Shown here: positions 1 through 9,116 of the stretch, piece after piece
How the letters are laid out: the number at the start of each line of letters is the position of its first letter
Numbering within the stretch: the stretch's first letter is position 1
Assembly: GCA_034698045.1 (NCBI GenBank)
Contig: JAQGAU010000266.1
Location: 1-32,584 of the forward strand
From: Paramacrobiotus richtersi
Taxonomy: Eukaryota; Tardigrada; Eutardigrada; Parachela; Macrobiotidae
Length of the DNA stretch: 32,584 bases
Direction: 5' to 3'
Translations under genes and position numbers: made by a program
The notes under the pieces: model-generated
Database searches by the model: none
Told to the model about the DNA's origin: nothing
The model's input: the letters and a program-made list of their open reading frames with translations, nothing else

Positions 1-3000
1 GCTCCGCCTCAAGATGCATTTCCACAATTCTCCGGAGCTCCAGCTTCAGACGATCCACCATCATACAAACAAGCAGTTTACGGTGAAAACGATGTCGGTG
101 ATCCGTTGTTATCCAACAAACCAGGCTCATCCGCGCCACCAGCAAAGGAAGTTCACTCAGCAACTCGGAAGGATGTTTCATCGTTGGTCGTCCAGTTTCA
201 AGAGGGGCACGAAGAAGACGATGGAGACAGTGTTAAAGACACGCTTGTCGTCTTTTGTATACGAGTATTTGTTGTTTTGGGTGTACTATTCGGGATACTG
301 TTGTTAATTTGGGAGAAACAGTATCAAGCAAGTCTCGGTCCGCCTTCGGATGACAATTGGAAGGCTTGGAAGCAGATTGGCACACGCGAGGGATTTGGCT
401 GGGGCTTACTTGTTTTGGCTGTACTGCTGTATTTCTGTGATGGCTTTGCGATGTATAAACAACTTGAAGAGTGGAATTCAAAAGATCTCCTGGGACACTT
501 GGATAAAGTTAAACGAGGTGAGAATAAAATAAAACATATTGATATTTTAACCTTTGAAACGAACATGCATCTGCATGTCGAGGAAACACACACAAGAGAG
601 CCATAAAGGCCACAATGCCTTTAATGGCGAATATCTGACAACCTGGCCTGTGCTATAGCACAGGCCCATGAGAACCCGCATATCGGGAAAAGCAGGCCAA
701 AGCTGCAGCCACCGAATGATCTGCGAGCCGCATCGCAGTGCGGAATCGACAGCCAAAACGCACATGCTACGTGGCATACCACGTAGCGCAATGGCAACCG
801 CCCACACAACACACAGCGCAGGTACACCGTATACGCTGTGCACAGCAAGCAATCTCCCCAACGAGGGTGCCGTGTACACCGGAAGACGCCATCGTCACAC
901 CTTATAGCTATAAGCAGTCACAAAAAAATGTCGTAAAAAATCTAGCTTTTCAGTTTGTTTCGACATGAAGGGCCTAATAAATTTTATAGACCGCAAATCA
1001 GTATTAATCAAATCCAGGGACAACAAAACTCTAGAGAGCGTACAGCTTGTCTGGCAAAGCTTACGAGGGACGTACCCTCGGCTTCGCGCAAGGTTACACC
1101 GAGTTGAGAAGCAGGCAAAGTTAACCGACCGGTACAAGCCTACAACGTAAACCTAGAACTCGAAAGCAAGAACTGTAATGTTATAGAGAATTTTGCGATT
1201 TATTACCGCCAGCTGCGAACGTGTGTAGCAAGTGCAAGGAAAGTCCAGTGCCATACGGTACATGTAGCACATCACAGTTCGGGTACATATCCGGTACAGT
1301 ACGCCAAGAAAATAACATTTGCAAGACTAACAGGAAAATTTCGGCTACTGTAAAATAAACCTGAATTTATCTGTACAGGCCTTATCATAATGTGTTGGAA
1401 CTTACAGGTACTCCAAGATTGACGTGGTACATGACCACGTTCAACCCTGATGTCAGCACACGGGAGGTTACCGATTCTTATGGTTCAATGCGGACAGAAC
1501 GGCACACTGATCAGCTCACCACTTGGTCCGGAACCAAAGAGTTTCACTTTTCCAAATGGACTGACGTGACACACGACCAGATGGGGTAGTACTACTACAT
1601 GGACACGGATGGATGCTGGATGGATGCTGGATGGATGCTGGATGGACGCTGGATGGACGCCGGATGGATGGATACTGGATGGACGGATTCTGGATGGACA
1701 CAGGACGGATGCTGAAAAACGTACTTTGGCTGGTAAACTTGAAACTTTCCAGCTGCTGCTACAATGCACTTGATGCGTGGTGGGCCGCTTGAGTGCAGAT
1801 CCCCAAGTTCAGGAAATACACTTATAAGCAAGCACATTGTTTCCGCCTTCTTACTCGGCTCCAGTGACACACTGTTTGATTTAGGAAACTGTGAAGCGCA
1901 TCGTAATGCTCGTCTGAATGAATCTTATCTGTTCTTTTTCCGAACGGAAATTTTTTTGCCGAATTCGTAAACAAAATGGCCGAAGACCGCCAAGAATGAG
2001 GGGTGAACAGACAAACTTACACACAAAACATCAGCTGCAGATCTTCAGAAATTTCTGAGCGGCCTTCAAGATTCTCGATATTTCATACCAGCACACTTAA
2101 TACGGTAACATCGCAAAAACCACTTCTAAACTAACATCTGACAAGTGGCGCTTATTGTGTTTCCAGAAAGGCTTCGGAAATTTTATATGCATCGTGCAAT
2201 GAGTGCTAACAAGCAGATCCCCCCAAGCATTATATTGACAAGGATCTGAGAACCAGCTTAAAATGCAGTGCGAGTTGAACTGATCACAGGGACCAAACTG
2301 TATTTTTTGTAAAAGGGAAGTTATGGACGGTGAATAAATGTTTATTATTACTGTTTATCACTATTGCTCATAATAATACCCAGAACATCGATAAACGATG
2401 TCCAGAAATCCGCTTGTGCGCGCACCGTCCGGCTGTTGAGCAAGAGCGGCGAAAAGTTTAAACACATTTCCTCCACAAACAATTGAACGCTTCGCTAAAA
2501 CCTTTTGAAACTTACAAACGCACATACGGTATATATTATGACGGTCGTTTTGACCAATATTCAGTCCAGAGGTACTGCATGTCAGCATGTGTCTCAAATT
2601 TTAGAATAAATTTCACTGAGTGTAACATTTCCTAATTCGTTTTTCAGAAATTCATTTTAAAATTTCAAACACATAACTGTAGCTGAAAAATTGTTAGTGA
2701 GACCATCATGAATACTGTGTCTGCATTTGTGATAGAAGTTTTGAGAATCGAACACTATTGAAGGTACGTGCAAAGCTTACAGATAGACGGCTGTGCATGG
2801 TGGTTTAGCCAATACATAGAATTAAAAATGCCTGTGTAGTACACAGAATTTCCCTTACCTTCAAGCATGGCACTTGTGTATGGATGTCATTAGAAGTGGC
2901 TTGTGTTTGTATGTATGCTCTGTAGCCGATTAAGAAGTCAGAAACAACGCTCGTTTACCGTGCACTCTTACGTGTATATTTCATGAACTTGGGGATCTGC

Positions 3001-3553
3001 ATTCACGCGGCCGTCCATGCATCAGTCGCGTTGTAGAAGCACTAGCTGAAATTTCCGAGTTTACCAACCAGAGCACGTTTTTCAGCATCCGTTTGGTATC
3101 CATCCAGAATCCGTCCATCCAGTATCCGTCCATCCGGCGTCCATCCAGTATCCGTCCATCCGGCGTCCATCCAGCATCCATCCAGCATCCATCCGTGTCC
3201 ATGTAATAGCACTACCCGACCAGATGGACAATATGGGCGCGATCAACAAGATTACCTTCTATTCCAAGTTCGTTCTGGCGGATGATGGAACACAACGGGT
3301 GTACGAGGCGCAGAAGCAGGCATTCATTGATGCGAACAAACACAAAGGTCAAGATTACAGCATCAAAGAGATTTTCGAGATTGAGGGATTCGCGAAGGCA
3401 ACGCAGGTTACCGGACCTAATTCTTATCTTGCCAGTATGGGTACGTTTTGTTTGGTGTTTTTGACTTTTGTTTGCTACTATCCGTGGGTATGTTGCCTCA
3501 GTGTAAGCCACAGGAGAGTGTTGTACACTCATATCAAGGAACTGTCTTTTTAA
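1..3553 (+). CDS. TMEM151-like membrane protein, 5' incomplete, last coding exon split by a transposon
   Basis: The reading frame is open from base 1, so the start lies outside the window. Exon A (1-520) encodes a Pro-rich cytosolic stretch with a DDPPSY motif (possible WW-domain ligand) and two hydrophobic segments (VVFCIRVFVVLGVLFGILLL; GWGLLVLAVLLYFCDGFAMY). It ends at a phase-1 donor (AAACGA|GGTGAG region). Exon B starts after CTTACAG at about 1415 in matching phase and runs TPRLTWYMTTFNPDVSTREV to THDQM at 1583. The frame resumes at 3218 with DQMDNMGAINKITFYSKFVL, then YEAQKQAFIDANKH, a last membrane segment (FCLVFLTFVCYYPWVCCLSV) and TAA at 3553. The FADxxxxxxYEAQ...N...Y...F..PGF-type pattern is what I recall of the TMEM151 family, whose function is poorly known. 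The 1.6 kb element at 1584-3217 interrupts the exon; without it the frame is seamless. Alternative end: the GTACGT at about 3439 could be a donor. Family call moderately sure; expression of this allele doubtful. Confidence 0.65.
521..1414 (+). other. Intron of the TMEM151-like gene, rich in hairpins
   Basis: This is an 0.9 kb intron between two phase-1 splice sites. I see no coding potential. The first third (600-850) holds a run of short perfect inverted repeats, listed separately. A further small one (CGAGGG-ACGTA-CCCTCG) lies near 1062-1080. Confidence 0.6.
600..846. repeat. Cluster of short perfect inverted repeats
   Basis: At least five foldbacks lie within 250 bp. They are GCCATAAAGGC/GCCTTTAATGGC (600-627, one bulge), a perfect 22-bp palindrome at 645-666 centred on TGCTATAGCA, CCGCA/TGCGG (728-743), GCTACGTGG-CATA-CCACGTAGC (766-787) and GCTGTGCACAGC (835-846). 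They may be the inside of a foldback or MITE-like element or a structured RNA. I found no clear terminal repeats or target duplication. Confidence 0.6.
1605..1705. repeat. GGATGGATGCT-type minisatellite in the left TIR
   Basis: Imperfect 11-13 bp units (GGATGGATGCT, GGATGGACGCC, GGATGGACGGATTCT) are repeated about eight times. The same units occur inverted at about 3085-3195, so the minisatellite is part of the transposon arms, not a separate locus. Confidence 0.85.
3085..3195. repeat. Mirror minisatellite (CCATCC units) in the right TIR
   Basis: This is the inverted counterpart of the left-arm minisatellite, with units such as CGTCCATCCAGTATC. Unit order and number differ from the left arm, which suggests independent expansion after insertion. 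Confidence 0.85.
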
Positions 3554-4333
3554 ATATTTTTCTGGAGCAGTACGAAATATGTAAGTATTCATCACCTATG
3601 ACGTTCTGTGGACTGTGATGTGGCTACTTTGCTTCTGAATTTGATGCTCACAGCGATTTTATTGGAGCTCCTGGTTTGGTTTTTTTAGAGTTTTGTGTAT
3701 TGATGTAAACCTGGATCAAGCCATGCCGCCACGGATGCCCAGTGCGCCATCATATAAATGACATCGTACATTCGCCTGATTTTTTGCTCATTGTAAACAT
3801 CAGACTGGTGAATGTTGGCAGATTCGAAGTACACCGGAAATTATGAATCATGGTTTTCATAACTCAGCGAGAGATGCGAAAATGCCGGCCAGTAAAATTT
3901 CATAAACCCTAATAATGATGTACTGTTGTCTTTATCTGGCTTTCACATAATATGTTAGGCATCCACCGCGGAGCACTGTACATTAGGACAAATGTTGGAT
4001 CAAGTAGCTGTATTTCTGCCGGAAGCACCATTGTAGCTTTTTGTAGCGTCATTCAAGTATACGAGGCACTGCAAACAACGCACATCTAGCTGTTTGGCCG
4101 GCGTACGAAACGACATAAACGAGTAGCTGTTCTTCCAGTTGAATTCTCCCTGAAGCATATTTCCGGTACACTTGTAGAACAACTAAAAAAATGCGAAAAT
4201 AGTCATGAAGAAAGTTGAAAAATTGCCTGCAGTTACATAGATAATAGTAAGTACAAACTTTGTGACAGCGGTCTCTTAAAATTTTTAGCGCATGATGTTC
4301 TAAATTTATCGCAAATGCCGTCACATACATCAA
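3554..4333. other. Intergenic: TMEM151-like to XK-like
   Basis: No gene, RNA or repeat that I can support. The sequence is AT-rich with scattered short open frames. It may include the 3' UTR of the upstream gene and the promoter of the downstream one. Confidence 0.5.
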
Positions 4334-6702
4334 ATGTACTGCTATGCAAGTTCTGCAGTACGATCTCGCACTGGTTACTTGGATTACAAGAGCCAACTAG
4401 TACACAGATTCCCCAGTGGTATTTTATTCGGAATATTTACCGTAGTTTTAACCCTCGCAGATATGTTGTCCGATGGTTGGGATGTCTACAACATGTGGAG
4501 TGCTAATCCATACGACATTTCGCTCAAATGGCAGCTCTTTATCACGATGATACTGCCACTTCCATTTGTGGTTTCGCTGGCGCGATCTGTCTTTCGTGCT
4601 TGCTTGGACGATGCCCCAAATGTGCGTGCCAATTGGTCGCACACCACTGATCGTCTTATCAGAAACGAAGACGCGACATTGGTTTTATCGGAAGCCCAGT
4701 GCGTCCACGCGGACGTTGAAATACCTGGACCAAAATTGATCAATCAGGCATATGCGAAGAGATTTTTGGAAATCTATCCGTTTAGTATTGTCTGTAGGTA
4801 GGTCATTGTTGGGTTGCAGTTTAAGGCTTACATTAAAACTAGGCTCCGGTCAAATCGCAGGTTGTGCGACAGTACTATTGTATCAATAACAGTGCTATTT
4901 TAACGGTAACAACAGTAAACAACACCCTTGCCGTGCTATTGAAAGTGACAAGATGGACCTATAGTACATCACCATTTTGCGCTGTGCACGTGAAGCTTTC
5001 ATTATTTAATTCTCTATGTTTCAGATGCGTGCTATTTCTTGGCACATGGTTATGTCAAAGAAAAAATGTCAAAGACTTCTTCAACGCCTACACCTTTAAA
5101 AAAGGTCCAAAGTTTCAACTTCTTCTTCTGCAAAGAGCCCAGCTAGACGAGATAAAGTTCGAAGTAGCCCCTCAGCTGATCATCCAGATATTACTGGCTG
5201 CCATGACCTGGGTATCGACAGGCAAAGCGCCTCCGATTTGGAAGTTCCGAGTAATGTTTCTGTCGTTTGTCTCCATCTCAAAGTACTTTTCCTCCGTAAA
5301 CCATTTACCTGGAATGTGCGCTTTCAATAACTGCATCTTTTTGGAGAAAGACTACATACAGTGGGAGGAACTGGTCGAGCATCTGAACCAAACATCTACA
5401 TCTATCTTGGAGCATTTCGCAATTTTCTCTACACTGATTGCCGGTATCATCTCGTTGTCGTGTTATGGCTGTATAACTGGCCAGCTTTGCTTGGAGTAAC
5501 GGGTTTTCAAATGTTCATCATTGCCATAGTTTTGATGGCACTTCACAAACGCCATTTTAAGGAACGGAACGAGCCGTACAGTAGAGCGAACATAATTTTC
5601 TCATGGAAGGATGGTATACAGTGGGCAACTTTCTAATTGTACCTATTGCAACGACAATGACAAACAAAGGAATACTTTTGGCATTCGGTCTTCAAAATTA
5701 ATATGCACATTTGCTGGCTGTATGGCAGTGACTGTAACAGGATGGAACTACGACATAAGGGTCCGACGATATGGCACATCGGTCGGTACTTCCTTTGCAC
5801 AGATGCACGGGCCTTTACAGTTCAACATTCTGGTGGCGGTATATGTCGCGTCACTCATTCCGCTGCCTATACTGCACTTCACAATGAAGCGTTTCTGGAA
5901 ACGGATGAACAAATGGACACACTTCGAAAACTGCGAAGAATGTCAAGGTATAGGCCGAAATCCGACTTCAGTTCATTATTTGAGCTTGGCGCTATAGTGT
6001 CACAATAATAAGCGATATAAACGGCACAACTGTTTGTCTCTAGCAACCATTTTCCGTGGAGTTCGAGATCGTCTTCGTTTGCCGTCTTAGCAGAAAACCT
6101 GATAACATTAAATTAAAGTGTAATACGCAAGAACACAACGTACATTTTCAGTTATTATATATACGTGGATATAAAACAGCACTTTGATCTACTTTGCGTA
6201 ATTTCTAGGTTTCAGCAAACAACACTGTGAGTACCGCCCATGTTGGCTTTGTGAATGGGCGTGGTGCGGTGCAACACCTTCCGAGTGTTATCCCAGGTTA
6301 CACTTGATACCTTTTGTTCAGCCATTTGTTCGAAAAGGTGAGAGGAACGACAAAGGTTTCGACCGATTATTTCCGGAAGGCGATACATTCAGCAAATCGG
6401 TCGCAGGGGAAACCGTTCCACTTCTCGAAGAACAACCCTATTACAAAGTGCGGGCCATACTGTGGATGCTGAGAAGGATGAACGTGGCCGACGATGATGA
6501 TTTCTTGCTTTGCAAAGGGCATCATGGTTACATGAAGTCTTTCCCTACTAAAAACAGAAGTACCGGGCCAGGTGATTCCAGCGGAGTAGTACTTGCAAAT
6601 GTTAAAATCCGACAGCTGCCGGATACGAACATGCTAAGAACTGGCAAGTACTGTACAAGATCTAGCAAGGCCTGGAGGTTTGAGTTTCCTTGCGGTATTT
6701 AG
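4334..6702 (+). pseudogene. XK-related-like multi-pass membrane protein with reading-frame breaks
   Basis: Start chosen at ATG 4334 (MYCYASSAVRSR). Exon 1 (4334-4797) carries a first membrane segment, GILFGIFTVVLTLADMLSDG, and a second, FITMILPLPFVVSL. It ends TGTAG|GTAGGT in phase 2. Exon 2 starts after GTTTCAG at 5025 in matching phase. It holds FEVAPQLIIQILLAAMTW and VMFLSFVSISKYFSS, the layout of XK/XKR proteins (D..SD in the first helix, then ESAPQLxxQ), which act in lipid scrambling. The best coding frame then changes at about 5400 (to YHLVVVLWLYNWPALLGVTG), again between 5571 and 5640 (NFLIVPIATTMTNKGILLAF), and near 5690 (FNILVAVYVASLIPLPIL). The exon ends TGTCAAG|GTATAG at 5947 in phase 1. 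Exon 3 (6209-6702) joins in phase and is Cys/Trp-rich at its start (CEYRPCWLCEWAWC). Breaks may be real decay or assembly indels; no short intron explains them. Family call tentative. Confidence 0.55.
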
Positions 6703-6844
6703 CAGTTCCTTGTTACGCTGTATTATGAGCCAGAACTTCTCAACGCCCATATGTCGTATCAATTGCTATTCAAATCACATGCATATGCCAACGATATCAA
6801 GGATGCTAAACTACAGAATCTTTGCTGGCGCATGGCTAAAGAAC

Positions 6845-7745
6845 TGCGCAAGAAGCAACAACAACAATTTATTTCCTCTGGTACATTTGTCCAGCAGGTG
6901 CCATTCTGATAGAATAATGCATTTCCACCTCCACCACAAAAACAAAACAAGTACAAAAAACAACAATGGAAGCAACACAGGAAAAATAAAAACAAACAAC
7001 GCAGAATTAGCCGCACTAAATTCCTTGTACGCATCGATAGATTGTGTACAGACAAGTGTCAGCTTTCAGAAAGGAGAACGAAACAAAACAAATAAAAATG
7101 ACACGTGCAAACCCCATCTATCCCTATTCCCAGCCGCCATCCATTATCAGCCGCCCGTGGTGGCGATCCTTGGCATCTTTCAATACTTTCAAAGCGTAGT
7201 TGCCGAAAGTGTGCAAATCACGGTCCATCACTTCGTTTCTCTGTTGGCTGTTGAGGCACAGCTTGAAGTAGTCCGGCAGATGCGTCCAGTCGGTGTTTTG
7301 ACTGTTTTCCAGCTTCGCGATCATTCTCTCCCGGAGCGGTAACTAACTGAAGAGGGCAGATGAATATCGTGTGCTCCTCGTCCTCCACAACCTGACAGTG
7401 CTGGCACAACCTCTCGTTTCGGTATCAATAAGCATATCTCTTGCCCCAGAATGTGTTGCTGTTTGTTGTTGCATCCGGTGTGCGGCCTTGTTGAACTGAT
7501 ATCGGAAAGCGGAATAGAGCTGCCTCACAATCTGTCCGTGGCAGAAAAGAAAACTGTATTTCGTGCCATTTTTCCTCTAAGTCACGACGGGTCTGGGCTC
7601 GATAAGAGAGTGGTACAGTTCTTCAGCATAGTACCAATCAAAACGGACCTCGACACGGATCGAAGCAAACCGGCAACTGACGCCGAAATCAATAATGAGC
7701 CTACAAGAAGGGCTTGCCCGTTAAGGCTTCTTCCCATGCGGAATT
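6845..7745 (-). mobile_element. 5'-truncated non-LTR retrotransposon (LINE), C-terminal end of ORF2 plus 3' UTR
   Basis: On the minus strand the fragments read FWGKRYAY, then CQHCQVVEDEEHTIFICPL, RERMIAKLENSQNTDWTHLP, DYFKLCLNSQQ and FGNYALKVLKDAKDRHHGR. CxxC...EHxxFxCP is the zinc-binding end of LINE reverse transcriptases (zf-RVT type). The frame changes between pieces (about 7330 and 7400-7440), with at least one stop, so the copy is dead. The 3' end is a UTR ending ATAAATTGTTGTTGTTG on the minus strand (plus-strand CAA repeats near 6855). No RT catalytic region is present; the left limit of homology near 7745 is uncertain. A second copy of the same family lies at 28.6-29.05 kb on the other strand. 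Confidence 0.75.
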
Positions 7746-9116
7746 AATTACCACAGAACATTTCAGAGATCTCACGCCTTTGCAATTTTTTGAATGAAGG
7801 ATGACCCAACTCACTGCCCCGCGTGTCCCAGACTCTTTTCTTTACCCACGTATCCTCTGGCCCAGTTAGCTTGTACTACACTCGGGGATGCGTAAATTGC
7901 GATACGGGGTCGCTGCAATCCGGCAGTTAGTTGGTTGTCAGAAGTTGGCGTAATTCTAGATTATTTTCGACAATGTGGGTTCCCTAATGTGTGGCTACTA
8001 AAACGGGAAAGACTAGCTCCCCGAAACCGGGTTGCCTTGCGGCTCTCCAAATGTTCAACCTTCAACAATTAGCAAGTACAGAGGAATTTCTGCAGCCGGT
8101 AAAGTGTAGCGAGTTTGTCCAGCTAGACTAGGTAATCTGTTCACATTTCAGTAAAGCGATACGACACCAAAGCAGCCGTACAACCAACAAAACAAAATAA
8201 TTTGCAGTCAACAGCAAACATCGTATCACTTGCGTGTTAACCGTTAGCGACTGTTTTAAGATAGACAAAACTCGGTATGAAATTGTGATATCGTTGTTTT
8301 ACATTGCTGTCTCGAATAGCAGAATTTCCGCACAATGGCTACAAAAACCAAAAAGAAACAAACTCACCGTGAATCCAATATTACGTAGTTACTGCCTACG
8401 TATAACACGTACAGATGTTTGTATTACTTGTAGGGAATACGACGATTTACGCACATTCTGCGTTCTTTTACACTGAACTTTATACTGGGACTGCGAATCT
8501 GGCATATTTGATCTTACATTCCTTTCCCAGATGAATGCAAATAAATAAAGGAACGACCAGGAAATGACGAATCTCGTGTCACATCTTAGTGCATTTATCT
8601 GTTTCCTAGCGGCTGTGATCTTATAAACAACATCGAAAATGAGCCATGTTGTATACTGAGGGTACTCAATCTCATTCGCTGATAACTGACAGCTCAAGGG
8701 TTGAATGTTCCTTGCAATGAGTCAGTTAAAAAGCCCGTTATTTTGAATGGGACCGGCGCGCCGTTAAACAAAGCAGTCTTAAGCATTTTTTATGTTAGAA
8801 AGCAAATGCATGATCTTCGCTAGCTTTTATCAGAGGGATCTGCAAACACTGTTGAGTCGTATAAACACTGTTCTTGTAAGTCGTGCAGACTTATCAAACT
8901 GTACGCTAACCTATGCGTCTGTTCAGTTCAAGTTAGAGTTACAGTCGCTGTGTTGCAGTTATCCAGAATAAAATTAAACTTCTTAAGCCTTGAGCTAAGT
9001 AAGTTCTTGAGCTGCTGCGTTGTTAATATTTTGTGGACTTCTCGTGTTGATCCCGTTGTTGTTTTCTGCGAAAGGATAAAGAGTCTGTCACAAACCCTAA
9101 TATTGATGTGTTTAGA
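7746..9116. other. Intergenic region upstream of the first collar gene
   Basis: No gene that I can support. A TATAAA at about 8861 in GTCGTATAAACACTG and an initiator-like TCAGTTC near 8922 lie some 200-260 bp before the ATG at 9117 and could be core promoter parts. Otherwise unremarkable AT-rich sequence. Confidence 0.4.

Larger units (their letters stand above)
1584..3217. mobile_element. Mutator-like non-autonomous DNA transposon with ~240 bp terminal inverted repeats
   Basis: The left end (GGGTAGTACTACTACATGG) and the reverse complement of the right end (GGGTAGTGCTATTACATGG) match. The match continues through ACACGGATGGATGCTGG repeats, CGGATGCTGAAAAACGT and GCAGATCCCCAAGTTCA, so the arms span about 1584-1815 and 2985-3217. 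The flanks carry a direct repeat, GACCAGATG at 1575-1583 and 3218-3226 (up to 11 bp, CGACCAGATGG, if the ends are set one or two bases inward). Long TIRs with a 9-11 bp duplication fit the Mutator (MULE) superfamily. The 1.15 kb interior has no transposase I can recognise. It sits inside a coding exon of the TMEM151-like gene. The arms differ at many bases and in the number of minisatellite units, so it is not brand new. Confidence 0.85.

Noticed and set aside
1485-1870. Minus-strand open frames full of HPSSIHPASI-type repeats
   Set aside because: They are translations of the minisatellite in the transposon arm, not a protein.
3439-3553. TMEM151-like and XK-like genes as one transcript (donor GTACGT at 3439 to an acceptor near 4348)
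   Set aside because: Phases fit, but the frame past 3439 encodes a sensible final membrane segment and stop, and the XK-like part has its own ATG; kept only as an alternative.
6759-7055. Minus-strand Phe/Leu-rich open frames resembling membrane segments
   Set aside because: They are translations of the A-rich/T-rich LINE 3' UTR.
7451-7747. 98-codon plus-strand open frame with MCCCLLLHPVCGL
   Set aside because: Antisense to LINE ORF2 sequence that has family motifs on the minus strand.
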